Assembly (NCBI GenBank): GCA_002352045.1
Contig: DEHT01000108.1
Coordinates: 1-49,982 of the forward strand
Reading direction: 5' to 3'
Source of the DNA: Chitinophagaceae bacterium UBA2793
GTDB taxonomy: Bacteria > Bacteroidota > Bacteroidia > Chitinophagales > Chitinophagaceae
DNA length: 49,982 nt
The notes beneath the pieces were generated by a model, which did not search any database, was not told the origin of the DNA, and saw only the letters and a list, made by a program, of their open reading frames with translations. A program made the translations under genes and the position numbers. This document shows, piece by piece, positions 1 through 8,110 of the stretch (within the stretch, counting starts at the first letter, position 1; every line of letters begins with the position of its first letter).

Positions 1-34
1 AAGTAAAAAGTAAAAATTTAAAAAGTAAAAAGCC
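1..34. repeat. Low-complexity AAGTAAAAAG-type intergenic repeat
   Basis: The first 34 bases are built from the words AAGTAAAA and AAAAAGT. The same words recur at 5777-5810 and, as an inverted pair, at 4765-4838. The repeat lies beyond the 3' end of the adjacent minus-strand gene. Its function is unknown, and it may continue outside the window. Confidence 0.45.
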
Positions 35-84
35 ATTTCTTTACTGAATTGGCTATTATGAAGGATAAATTTTTGCCTTTTTAT

Positions 85-684
85 TTACTTCACAAACTTT
101 TTATTCCAAACCTCCTGCTTATTAATAATAATGCGAACAATGTACATACCGCTGCCCAGGTTGCTAACCGGAATACTTATAAAGCGGGTTGAAGATGCGT
201 AGCGAAGTTGATGATACATTTGGCCATTGATGCGTTGAATGAAAACCGTAATTACTCCTGGTATAATGGCATTCCCATTGTATTGAAGATTTAAAACATT
301 GCTAACGGGCTGCGGGTACATCAACCAGTTGTTACCTTTTTGGCCAATAATGGCTACAATTGGTTTGGTAAATTCAAAAGAGTTGTTGGCCAGTACCGCT
401 TGCAAACGGTAAAAACTTTTTCCTGCTTTTAGCTTTACATCTTCATAACTTATAAATTGATAATACTCCGGCTCTTGAATGCGTATGCTAAAAACATCGG
501 TCCATTTATTGCCATCCTCACTTCGTTGAAGAATGAAGCGGTGAACCCTGTTATCGTTGTGATGCCATTTTAATTTTACCAAATGCTGATGGTGTTCATA
601 TACGGCAGTCAATCCTGGGTCAATTATTTGAGCAGAGGAGCCCAAACACATTATTAGAAATGCAATAAAAGTAAAGGGCTTCAT
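85..684 (-). CDS. Small secreted protein with T9SS type A sorting domain
   Basis: This 199-residue protein begins with a signal peptide (MKPFTFIAFLIMCLGSSAQ, cut after about residue 19). A beta-rich, fibronectin III-like segment follows (about 25-110, with the 'FILQRSEDGNKW...FYRLQAV' pattern that usually sits just before a sorting domain in Bacteroidota). The tail from about residue 118 ('YPQPVSNVLNLQ ... GMYIVRI') matches the type A T9SS C-terminal domain, with YPQP in place of the usual YPNP. The product should be exported by the Sec system and then moved to the surface through SprA. There is no enzymatic or binding domain, so it looks like a cargo protein reduced to its delivery parts. 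The role is unknown. Confidence 0.8.
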   Translation of the reverse strand: MKPFTFIAFLIMCLGSSAQIIDPGLTAVYEHHQHLVKLKWHHNDNRVHRFILQRSEDGNKWTDVFSIRIQEPEYYQFISYEDVKLKAGKSFYRLQAVLANNSFEFTKPIVAIIGQKGNNWLMYPQPVSNVLNLQYNGNAIIPGVITVFIQRINGQMYHQLRYASSTRFISIPVSNLGSGMYIVRIIINKQEVWNKKFVK

Positions 685-788
685 GGGAAATATTTTCCAT
701 TTAACTCCAAAGAATCATTTCTATTTATTAGCACTTAGTTAAAAAAATAATTTTACTCAAAGATTTATAAAAATATTTTATCTGTTGG

Positions 789-817
789 TTGCATAAAGTT
801 TGATTCTTTTACCTTTG
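789..817 (+). promoter_or_regulatory. Predicted promoter of malate dehydrogenase gene
   Basis: TACCTTTG at 810-817 matches the Bacteroidota -7 consensus TAnnTTTG, and a TTG at 789-791 lies 18 bases upstream as a -33 element. The ATG at 855 would leave a leader of about 30 bases. Confidence 0.55.
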
Positions 818-854
818 CTGCGCAAAAAATATTCATTTACATAAATTGTTTTCC

Positions 855-1790
855 ATGAAAGTAACTGTAGTAGGAGCCGGAGCTGTAGGAGCTACCTGTG
901 CCGATAATATTGCACGCAAGCAATTGTGCGATGAGCTGGTAATTGTTGATATTAAAGAAGGATTTGCCGAAGGTAAGGCAATGGACCTGATGCAAACAGC
1001 CCAAATTGAAGGGTTCGATACAAAAATTGTTGGCAGCACCAACGATTATAGCAAAACTGCCGGCAGTTCCGTAGCCGTAATTACTTCGGGCATTCCACGT
1101 AAACCCGGTATGACCAGGGAAGAACTCATTGGCATTAATGCAGGTATTGTAAAAACAGTTACTCAAAATATTTTGCAACATTCACCGGATTGCATCATTA
1201 TTATTATTAGCAACCCGATGGATACCATGACTTACCTGGCATTGAAATCGAGCGGCTTGCCAAAGAACCGCATTATTGGAATGGGTGGTATTTTAGACAG
1301 TGCCCGTTTCCGTTATTTCTTAAGCCGGGCAATGAATTGCTCCCCCAACGATTTGCAGGCAACTGTAGTAGGTGGACATGGTGATACCACTATGATTCCA
1401 TTAACAAGGCTGGCTACTTATTGTGGTACGCCGGTGGCTAATTATATTGATGCCGAAGCGTTGAAAAAAGTGGCTGCCGATACTATGGTGGGCGGTGCAA
1501 CCTTAACCGGTTTATTGGGTACTTCTGCCTGGTATGCTCCCGGAGCAGCAGGTGCGGCATTGGTAGAAGCCATTGTAAGAGACGAGAAAAAATTAATGCC
1601 ATGCTGCGTTTCATTGGATGGCGAGTATGGGCAAAAAGATATTTGTATTGGTGTGCCGGTAATTATTGGCCGCAATGGTTGGGAAAAAATTGTGAACTAT
1701 AAACTCAATGAAGAAGAGCAGGCTGCTTTTGCAAAAAGTGCAGATGCCGTAAGAAATATGAATAGTGTGTTGGCTACATTGAGCATTTAA
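855..1790 (+). CDS. mdh: Malate dehydrogenase
   Basis: This enzyme interconverts malate and oxaloacetate with NAD in the TCA cycle. The 311-residue protein belongs to the LDH-like MDH family. It has a GAGAVGA dinucleotide-binding loop at residues 7-13, substrate arginines at 82 and 88 ('IPRKPGMTR'), Asp148 and Arg151 in 'LDSARFR', and catalytic His175 in 'GGHGDTTM'. Arg82 is the residue that favours malate over lactate. The reading frame stays open to a TTG at 846, but the ATG at 855 gives the canonical start MKVTVVGAG, so I chose it. The gene is monocistronic, with a TAnnTTTG promoter upstream and a clear terminator at 1814-1839. Confidence 0.95.
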   Translation: MKVTVVGAGAVGATCADNIARKQLCDELVIVDIKEGFAEGKAMDLMQTAQIEGFDTKIVGSTNDYSKTAGSSVAVITSGIPRKPGMTREELIGINAGIVKTVTQNILQHSPDCIIIIISNPMDTMTYLALKSSGLPKNRIIGMGGILDSARFRYFLSRAMNCSPNDLQATVVGGHGDTTMIPLTRLATYCGTPVANYIDAEALKKVAADTMVGGATLTGLLGTSAWYAPGAAGAALVEAIVRDEKKLMPCCVSLDGEYGQKDICIGVPVIIGRNGWEKIVNYKLNEEEQAAFAKSADAVRNMNSVLATLSI

Positions 1791-1813
1791 TTATTAATAA
1801 ATATTTCTTTTTG

Positions 1814-1839
1814 AACCGGGTAGTAATGCCCGGTTTTTT
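1814..1839 (+). terminator. Rho-independent terminator after mdh
   Basis: AACCGGG (1814-1820) pairs with CCCGGTT (1829-1835) across an 8-base loop and is followed by a T run to 1839. Confidence 0.85.
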
Positions 1840-1902
1840 ATTTAGTTCACCGATGAAGGTTAAAGGCTCTAAAATAGATTAACTTTACTTACCATTTACC
1901 AA

Positions 1903-4758
1903 ATGTTTATGCAAAATTTTACTCGTGCTTTTTTAGTTTTTACATTTTGTTTTTTTAGCATTTTCACTCGTGCACAGTTAACTATTACCGACGCTACTTC
2001 GGCTCTGGCATTAGCACAGAGATTGGTGGGCGAGGGCGTTACCATAAGCAATGTGAGCTTTACGGGCAACTTACAAATGGCAGGTAATTTTTCTGCAAGA
2101 ACCAATGTAGGTATAGGGTTGGATAGTGGTATTGTAATCACCAATGGCAGAGCAAGAACAATTGGAAGCAACTGGGGAGTAAATGGAAATTCAAATAACC
2201 TTGCCGATGAAAGTTTGGGATTAAATGGAGATCAAAACCTGGCTTCGGCTATTGGATTTCCATTGAATCAATTATATGATGCTGCTATTTTAGAATTTGA
2301 TTTCCTTCCTTTGGGCGATTCAATCCGTTTTAGATACTTATTTAGTTCAGAAGAATATACACCACTTTATGCTTGCCCAAGTGGTGGTGGATTTAATGAC
2401 GCTTTTGCTTTTTTTATTTCGGGACCCGGATTTACCGGTATGCAAAATATTGCCCTGGTACCAAATACAGCTTTGCCTGTTTCTATTTTTAATATTAATA
2501 ATGTAAAAGAAAATGGAATACCATTGTGCCCCAATAATCCCGCTTATTACATTGATAACACCGGGCCACATTTTACACATGATGGCCATACCACGGTTTT
2601 AGTTGCAGAAGCACGTGTACAACCCTGCCAAACCTATCATTTAAAGTTGGTAATATCAGACGTTGGCGACGAAAATTTTGATAGTGGCGTTTTTTTGGAA
2701 GCAAAAAGCCTCACCTCAAATGCAACTCAGCTCATCAACTTAACACAAACAGACCCGGTGAGCGGAAACAGTTATTTGGTGGAAGGTTGTGCCACCGGTT
2801 CGTTGAATATTAAAAGACAATCGCCCGGCCTTTCTCCATTGGTAATTAATTTAAGTTATGGCGGTACAGTTGTAAATGGTGTAGATGTACAACCATTACC
2901 GGCAAGCGTTATTATTCCGGCCAACCAGGATTCGGTGCTGCTGAATATTTTTCCTATTATGGATTTACTGCCAGAAGGAATTGAAACTTTAAAAATTTAT
3001 ACTCTTGCAGGATGTGCCCAGGGATTGCCAACCGACAGTACAGAAATTCAAATAAGAGATTATGATATTTTGGGCATTACACCCGATACTGCTTTTATTT
3101 GCCGCAATTCATCGGTACAGTTGCAAGCCAATGCTGGTTATACAAACTATAGTTGGGATGCTCATCCTGCATTGAGTAGTATTTCAATTGCTAATCCAAC
3201 CGTTACATTGAGCAGTGGGGCGGGTATGTTTGTTTGCACAGGTAATGTGGGTACTTGCATTGCAAAAGATTCTGCATTTGTAAAAGTGAAAGACCTTGAA
3301 TTGATTTCAAAAACTGATGTGAACTGCAATGGTGGAAATACCGGACAAATAAATATTGGCGCCGGGTATGAATGGCCGGGGCCAGTTGAATTTTCCATTG
3401 ATGGCGGTACAACTTATCAAACAGATAGTACATTCAATAATCTTCCGGTTGGTAATTATACCATACGCATTAGAGATGCCGTGGGTTGTATTGACAGTAT
3501 CAGTGTAAACATTGTACAAACTTATCCCGATCTTTTGCAAACCAATATTACAACAGCTGCAAGCTGTACCGGTAATGCCGATGGAAGCATTATAGTTACA
3601 GCTTCAGGCGGAAACCCTGCCTATCAATATTCTTTAAATGGGGCTGCGTTTGTAAACAACAATACATTTAATGTAATGCAGGGAACCCATACGGTAGTGA
3701 TAAAAGATGCAAATGGATGTACGATTAGCAGTGGTAATATTAATGTGGCACTTAACAATACCTTACAGGTAGATGCCGGAGCAGATGAAATTATTTGCGA
3801 AGGATCTTCCATTGCATTAAGTGCAGTTGCTACACTTTCTTCTACCTATAGCTGGACTCCTGCGGTTGCATTAAGCAGTACTACGAGTGCAAGTACTACA
3901 GCCTCGCCCATTGTTACTACTAAATATTATATTACAGCCACTTCCGGCATTTGTGCAAAAACAGATTCTGTAACAGTAAATGTAAATGCTGCTCCATTGG
4001 CAAATGCGGGACCCGATGTTACCATTTGCTTTGGTGCCGATGCTGTATTGCAGGGCCAGCCTGGTTTTACTGAGTATAGTTGGTCGCCTGCTGCAATACT
4101 TAATAATAGCACATTGGCACAGCCAACAGTAAGAAGGCCAACACAGAATATGCCTTTTTATTTAGACGTAAAAGATGCTAACGGTTGCACGTCGCTCAAA
4201 AAAGATACAGTTTACTTAACCGTAACCCCTGCCGTACAATTATTTGCCGGTAACGATTCTGTGATAGTTGCTATTGGTCAGCCAGTACAATTGAATGCGC
4301 TGCAAATTGGCCAGCAAACTGTTACCAGTTGGAATTGGGTTCCAACAATTGGGTTGAATAATCCAAACATTCATAATCCAATTGCAACCTTGCAGAATGA
4401 TCAAACCTATATTGTAACCGGTAAAACACCCGCTAATTGCGAAGGCTCCGATACTATATTTATTAAAGTGTATAAAGGCCCCGAAATTTATGTTCCTTCT
4501 GCGTTTACGCCTAACGGTGATGGCAAAAATGATGTACTGAGAGCCATTGCAATTGGCATGAAGGAGTATCGCTATTTTAGAGTGTTTAATCGTTACGGAC
4601 AAACCGTTTTTGAAACCAAAGGCGATTTTAGAAGAGGCTGGGATGGAAGAGTGAAAGGGGTGTTACAAAATACCGGTACATATATTTGGATTGCCGAAGC
4701 GGTTGATTATAGAGGAAATTTGGTACAACGAAAGGGTACGACTATTATAGTGCAGTAA
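1903..4758 (+). CDS. Large secreted adhesin-like protein, T9SS type B sorting domain
   Basis: The 951-residue protein has a signal peptide (to about residue 24, '...FTRAQ'). An N-terminal block of about 25-245 ('GIGLDSGIVITNG ... FLFSSEEY ... NDAFAFFISGPG') matches the choice-of-anchor L domain. Two SprB-type repeats lie at about 470-620 (pattern 'C.G...G.I.....G...Y.FS..GG..Y.....F..L..G.Y...I.D..GC'), and Ig-like/PKD-like 'A G x D' segments follow. Residues 861-951 ('VPSAFTPNGDGKNDVLR ... GWDGR') form the gliding-motility-associated type B sorting domain. It should be secreted through the T9SS and exposed on or shed from the surface, probably as an adhesin. The ATG at 1909 would also work as a start and gives the same signal peptide. 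Confidence 0.85.
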   Translation: MFMQNFTRAFLVFTFCFFSIFTRAQLTITDATSALALAQRLVGEGVTISNVSFTGNLQMAGNFSARTNVGIGLDSGIVITNGRARTIGSNWGVNGNSNNLADESLGLNGDQNLASAIGFPLNQLYDAAILEFDFLPLGDSIRFRYLFSSEEYTPLYACPSGGGFNDAFAFFISGPGFTGMQNIALVPNTALPVSIFNINNVKENGIPLCPNNPAYYIDNTGPHFTHDGHTTVLVAEARVQPCQTYHLKLVISDVGDENFDSGVFLEAKSLTSNATQLINLTQTDPVSGNSYLVEGCATGSLNIKRQSPGLSPLVINLSYGGTVVNGVDVQPLPASVIIPANQDSVLLNIFPIMDLLPEGIETLKIYTLAGCAQGLPTDSTEIQIRDYDILGITPDTAFICRNSSVQLQANAGYTNYSWDAHPALSSISIANPTVTLSSGAGMFVCTGNVGTCIAKDSAFVKVKDLELISKTDVNCNGGNTGQINIGAGYEWPGPVEFSIDGGTTYQTDSTFNNLPVGNYTIRIRDAVGCIDSISVNIVQTYPDLLQTNITTAASCTGNADGSIIVTASGGNPAYQYSLNGAAFVNNNTFNVMQGTHTVVIKDANGCTISSGNINVALNNTLQVDAGADEIICEGSSIALSAVATLSSTYSWTPAVALSSTTSASTTASPIVTTKYYITATSGICAKTDSVTVNVNAAPLANAGPDVTICFGADAVLQGQPGFTEYSWSPAAILNNSTLAQPTVRRPTQNMPFYLDVKDANGCTSLKKDTVYLTVTPAVQLFAGNDSVIVAIGQPVQLNALQIGQQTVTSWNWVPTIGLNNPNIHNPIATLQNDQTYIVTGKTPANCEGSDTIFIKVYKGPEIYVPSAFTPNGDGKNDVLRAIAIGMKEYRYFRVFNRYGQTVFETKGDFRRGWDGRVKGVLQNTGTYIWIAEAVDYRGNLVQRKGTTIIVQ

Positions 4759-4764
4759 CGAAGT

Positions 4765-4838
4765 GAAAAGTCAAAATTCAAAAGTAGCAATGTTATCAAA
4801 TTCGGTATTTCATTTTTTACTTTTTAATTTTGACTTTT
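4765..4838. repeat. Inverted repeat between convergent genes (AAAAGTCAAAATT family)
   Basis: The left arm at 4765-4792 and right arm at 4811-4838 are nearly perfect inverted copies of about 27 bases, both containing AAAAGTCAAAATT and ending in ATG. They differ by a few substitutions and one indel. The repeat lies between two convergent genes and could fold into a long hairpin that ends transcription from both sides. Confidence 0.6.
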
Positions 4839-4850
4839 GAATTATCAACA

Positions 4851-5741
4851 TCAACTCACACCATCTGTAATCATATCCTTATTTATTTTTCCAACCAATC
4901 CTTGTAAAACTTTGCCAGGCCCGCATTCTGTAAATCTTGATGCTCCGTCTGCAATCATGGCTTCTACACATTGGGTCCATTTTACCGGGCCGGTTAATTG
5001 TGCAATTAAATTTGCTTTTATTTCATCAGGATTATTGATTGCCTTTGCTACTACATTTTGATACACGGGGCAAACAGGCGTATTAAAAAGGGTGCTGTTA
5101 ATAGCGGCTTCCAATTCTTCTTTTGCAGGCATCATTAAAGGAGAATGAAATGCACCACCTACAGGAAGTATCAAAGCTCTTTTGGCACCTGCTGCCTTCA
5201 TTTTTTCGCATGCAATTTCAATAGCTTTAATGGAGCCGCTAATTACCAACTGTCCCGGACAGTTATAGTTTGCAGCCACTACTATATCATTGGTTTCTTT
5301 GGCTACTTCAAGGCAAATTTCTTCTACTTTTTCATCGGGTAAATTAAGTACGGCAGCCATGGTAGAAGGGTTTTGTTCACAAGCTTTTTGCATGGCTCCT
5401 GCTCTTACGGCCACTAGCTTTAATGCATCTGAAAACGATAATGTTTTATTGGCAACTAATGCAGAAAATTCACCCAATGAATGTCCGGCAACCATATCGG
5501 GCTTAGCATTTTCAATACTTAAAAATGCAGCAACCGAATGAATGAAAACAGCGGGTTGCGTAACTTTTGTTTGCTTTAACTCATCATCTGTGCCGGTAAA
5601 CATTGTTTGGGTAATATTAAAGCCCAAAATGTCATTGGCTTCTTCAAATATTTTTTTTGCTGATGGATTAGCGCCGTATAAATTTTTTCCCATGCCACTA
5701 AATTGGGCACCTTGTCCGGGAAATACAAATGCATGTTTCAT
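4851..5741 (-). CDS. fabD: Malonyl-CoA:ACP transacylase
   Basis: FabD moves malonyl from CoA to acyl carrier protein, supplying the extender unit for fatty-acid synthesis in the cytoplasm. The 296-residue length is typical. Visible motifs are GQGAQ at 9-13, the nucleophile Ser88 in 'GHSLGEFSAL', the substrate arginine Arg113, and the catalytic His199 in 'GGAFHSPLM'. The gene stands alone between a convergent surface-protein gene and the pterin block. fabH is elsewhere, at 38170-39168, so the fatty-acid genes are dispersed here. Confidence 0.95.
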   Translation of the reverse strand: MKHAFVFPGQGAQFSGMGKNLYGANPSAKKIFEEANDILGFNITQTMFTGTDDELKQTKVTQPAVFIHSVAAFLSIENAKPDMVAGHSLGEFSALVANKTLSFSDALKLVAVRAGAMQKACEQNPSTMAAVLNLPDEKVEEICLEVAKETNDIVVAANYNCPGQLVISGSIKAIEIACEKMKAAGAKRALILPVGGAFHSPLMMPAKEELEAAINSTLFNTPVCPVYQNVVAKAINNPDEIKANLIAQLTGPVKWTQCVEAMIADGASRFTECGPGKVLQGLVGKINKDMITDGVS

Positions 5742-5776
5742 GTTGTAAATTTTAAAAGTTGTTAGAGGTTAAAGCC

Positions 5777-5810
5777 AAAGTAAAAAGTAAAAATTCAAAA
5801 GTAAAAAAAT
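5777..5810. repeat. Low-complexity AAGTAAAAAG-type intergenic repeat
   Basis: This stretch of AAGTAAAAAG, AAAATTCAAAAG and GTAAAAAA words lies upstream of fabD and beyond the 3' end of folE. It resembles 1-34 and the arms at 4765-4838. Confidence 0.45.
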
Positions 5811-5913
5811 CATTCAAAGAATAAACATCCGTTCAATCAGTGTTCTAAATAAGTCAAAAAAAAAAGCACTATTCTGCAAGGAATAAAAACAGGAATTTTA
5901 AAAAAAATAAACG

Positions 5914-6510
5914 CTAATGAAGTGCAGATGTTATTAGTCTCATAAATTCACTTCTGGTTTCATTTTTTTCAAACTGTCCAAAAAAAGCCGATGTGGTAGT
6001 TACCGAATTTTGTTTTTGCACGCCACGCATCATCATACACAAATGCGAAGCCTCAATTACCACAGCAACACCCAATGGGTTTAGCGATTCTTTAATAGCG
6101 TCTAATATTTGGTGGGTTAACCTTTCCTGTACCTGCAGTCTGCGGCTAAACACATCTACCACACGGGCAATTTTGCTTAAACCGGTAATGTATCCGTTTG
6201 GAATATAGGCTACATGAGCTTTTCCAAAAAAGGGTAGCAAGTGATGTTCGCACATGCTATACAATTCAATATCTTTTACAATAATCATTTCGCTTACATC
6301 TTCATGAAATTTTGCCGACTCTAATATTGCTTTTGCATCCAGCTGGTAGCCTTGCGTTAAAAACTGCATTGCTTTAGCCATTCTTTCGGGTGTTTTCAAT
6401 AAACCCTCTCTTTGTGCATCTTCTCCCAACAGGGTTAACACATTGGTATAGTTTTCAATTAAACCTTTGGTAATACTCTCGTCGTAGGATTCTGATTTAT
6501 GATATGCCAT
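5914..6510 (-). CDS. folE: GTP cyclohydrolase I
   Basis: FolE converts GTP to 7,8-dihydroneopterin triphosphate, the first step towards folate and tetrahydropterins. The 198-residue protein has the zinc ligands Cys87 and His90 ('MCEHHLLPFFGKAHVAY') and Cys158 ('SHLCMMMRG'), and the conserved 'ARVVDVFSRRLQVQERLT' and 'NSVTTTSAFFG' blocks. It lies 12 bases downstream of a 6-pyruvoyl-tetrahydropterin synthase gene on the same strand, so the two are probably co-transcribed. Their products are consecutive enzymes in a pterin pathway. Confidence 0.95.
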   Translation of the reverse strand: MAYHKSESYDESITKGLIENYTNVLTLLGEDAQREGLLKTPERMAKAMQFLTQGYQLDAKAILESAKFHEDVSEMIIVKDIELYSMCEHHLLPFFGKAHVAYIPNGYITGLSKIARVVDVFSRRLQVQERLTHQILDAIKESLNPLGVAVVIEASHLCMMMRGVQKQNSVTTTSAFFGQFEKNETRSEFMRLITSALH

Positions 6511-6522
6511 ATTGTATTTTTT

Positions 6523-6945
6523 TTATTCCGGTTGCTCCGGGAATTCTACAAAATTTCTTTTTGTTTCATACAGCCGAACCTGCATTTTTAATTCTTTATC
6601 AATCATCGGCCTCAGTAAATTAAAAATTATTATGGCAATATTTTCGGCTGTAGGATTAAGGTTTTTAAATTCTTCACAATCTTCATTCAGGTTCCGGTGA
6701 TCAAATCTTTCAATAATTTGTTGTTGAATAATATCGCTTAATATTTTTAAATCTATCACAAAACCCGTTTCTGTATTGGGCACACCAACAACTTTTACTA
6801 TTAAATCGTAATTGTGGCCATGAAAATTTGGGTTGTTACATTTGCCAAAAACGTCATTGTTTTTTTTGAAATCCCATTGTGGATTAAATAACCGATGAGC
6901 AGCATTGAAATTTTCTTTTCTATATACGGCAACTTTTCTACTCAT
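6523..6945 (-). CDS. 6-pyruvoyl-tetrahydropterin synthase family protein (copy A)
   Basis: This 140-residue protein belongs to COG0720. Zinc ligands are His17, His42 and His44; the active-site Cys36, Asp82-His83 pair and Glu127 are all present. The block 'FGKCNNPNFHGHNY' has the Cx5HGH spacing of the animal-type enzyme that makes 6-pyruvoyl-tetrahydropterin, not the Cx3HGH spacing of QueD. The predicted reaction is therefore dihydroneopterin triphosphate to 6-pyruvoyl-tetrahydropterin; this is inferred from motif and from the neighbouring folE. It lies between folE (12 bases downstream) and a paralogue (61 bases upstream). Automated pipelines may call it queD. Confidence 0.85.
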   Translation of the reverse strand: MSRKVAVYRKENFNAAHRLFNPQWDFKKNNDVFGKCNNPNFHGHNYDLIVKVVGVPNTETGFVIDLKILSDIIQQQIIERFDHRNLNEDCEEFKNLNPTAENIAIIIFNLLRPMIDKELKMQVRLYETKRNFVEFPEQPE

Positions 6946-7006
6946 GAAATAAATTTCTTTTGTTGGTTCAACTTTTCAATTAGTTAATTACGTTTATAAT
7001 TTGAAT

Positions 7007-7417
7007 TTAGTTGCCAAAATACTCTGCATAAATTCTATCGGTTTCATGCAATTTTAAGCTGTGCAATGCAATATTATTGGGTATCTGCGGCTGAAGCTGC
7101 TGCCAAATGGCCATAATTAGGTTTTCTATGGAACACAGTTTTCCTTTCATAAAATCAACATCTTCATTTAAGTTTTTATGGTCTAATTTTTCAACCACAT
7201 GTTCTTTAATAATCTTGCTCAGCCTCTTTGCATCAAATACAAAACCTGTTTCGGCATCGGGTTCTCCTTTGATTGTTACATATAGTTCAAAGTTGTGACC
7301 ATGCCAGTTTTCATTAGCACATTTACCAAAAATTTCGTCGTTTTTTTCTTTGCTCCAATTGGGGTTGTATAATTTATGTGCGGCATTAAAATGCTCTATC
7401 CTTGTAATATAAACCAT
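7007..7417 (-). CDS. 6-pyruvoyl-tetrahydropterin synthase family protein (copy B)
   Basis: This is a 136-residue paralogue of the protein at 6523-6945. It retains zinc ligands His14, His39 and His41, Cys33 in 'FGKCANENWHGHNF' (Cx5HGH), Asp79-His80 and Glu125, so both copies look catalytically competent. The two proteins share the same ordered motifs (NAAH, FGKC, HGHN, ETGFV, LDHKNLNED) but are well diverged elsewhere, which points to an old duplication. It is the first gene of the likely PTPS-PTPS-folE operon. Its predicted promoter (TACTTTTG, 7437-7444 on the minus strand) faces mqnB across a 60-base gap. Confidence 0.85.
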   Translation of the reverse strand: MVYITRIEHFNAAHKLYNPNWSKEKNDEIFGKCANENWHGHNFELYVTIKGEPDAETGFVFDAKRLSKIIKEHVVEKLDHKNLNEDVDFMKGKLCSIENLIMAIWQQLQPQIPNNIALHSLKLHETDRIYAEYFGN

Positions 7418-7436
7418 AGAAACAGGTTATTTTATG

Positions 7437-7444
7437 CAAAAGTA
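7437..7444 (-). promoter_or_regulatory. Predicted -7 box of the pterin operon
   Basis: The minus strand reads TACTTTTG, matching TAnnTTTG, 19 bases before the ATG of PTPS copy B. A minus-strand TTG at 7462-7464 is a possible -33 element with a spacing of 17. Confidence 0.5.
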
Positions 7445-7477
7445 AACATATTGAATACAATCAACGAAATTTGCGAC

Positions 7478-8110
7478 ATGCATCTTTTGATTGTAGCAGC
7501 TACTGAAATGGAAATTGCAGATTTTCTTGCAACAAAACCAAACGCCGATGTGTTAATAACCGGAGTGGGGGCACCACATTGTATCTATGGCCTTACCAAA
7601 AAGTTAGGGAGCAAAGCTTATAATTGTGTAATACAGGCAGGTATTGCAGGTAGCTTTGGTGAAGTGCCTCTTGGCGAAACGGTATTGGTAATAAGAGATT
7701 GTTTTGCTGATTTAGGCATTTTTGAAAATAATAGTTTGAAAAGCCTCTTTGGCGCTGGTTTTTTAAATGCCGATACGTTTCCTTACAAAGCAGGTTGGCT
7801 CGAAAATGAAAGCCAGGTACTTTCAGCCACATCTTTAGAATGCTGCACTGCTATTACTGTAAATACGGTTTCGGAAAACCTGATAATGGAAAAGCAGTAT
7901 AAAGAAATATACCAACCACATATTGAAACTATGGAGGGGGCAGCGTTTCATTATGTATGTTTAATGGAAAATCTGCCTTTTATTCAATTGCGAGCCATTA
8001 GTAATATTGTAGGTATTAGGGATAAGTCGCAATGGAAAATAAAAGAATCGGTTGCTTCGCTCAATAAAGAGTTGATTAAAATAGTTAACCAATTAACTAC
8101 AACGAAATGA
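7478..8110 (+). CDS. mqnB: Futalosine hydrolase
   Basis: MqnB cleaves futalosine to dehypoxanthine futalosine and hypoxanthine in the futalosine route to menaquinone. The 210-residue protein has the nucleoside phosphorylase/MTAN fold: a start of 'HLLIVAATEMEIADFL', 'GVGAPHCIYGLTKKL', 'QAGIAGSFGEVPLGETVLV' and 'METMEGAAFHYVCL'-like context with the catalytic Glu in 'IETMEGAA'. The frame opens at 7376, but the first 34 residues look unlike the family, so I use the ATG at 7478. That ATG lies 4 bases after GAAATTTG (7466-7473), a weak -7 box. The stop overlaps the mqnD start by ATGA, indicating translational coupling. Confidence 0.9.
   Translation: MHLLIVAATEMEIADFLATKPNADVLITGVGAPHCIYGLTKKLGSKAYNCVIQAGIAGSFGEVPLGETVLVIRDCFADLGIFENNSLKSLFGAGFLNADTFPYKAGWLENESQVLSATSLECCTAITVNTVSENLIMEKQYKEIYQPHIETMEGAAFHYVCLMENLPFIQLRAISNIVGIRDKSQWKIKESVASLNKELIKIVNQLTTTK

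Noticed and set aside
833..1181. Two minus-strand open frames opposite the start of mdh
   Set aside because: They lie entirely over the mdh 5' half on the other strand and have no family resemblance, so they are shadows.
6523..6945. Annotation as QueD (queuosine pathway)
   Set aside because: The Cys-to-HGH spacing is five, as in 6-pyruvoyl-tetrahydropterin synthase, where QueD has three, and folE rather than que genes is adjacent. The question is not fully closed.
7376..7477. Upstream 34-codon extension of mqnB
   Set aside because: It overlaps the start of the divergent PTPS gene, does not resemble the family, and would start ahead of the predicted promoter.
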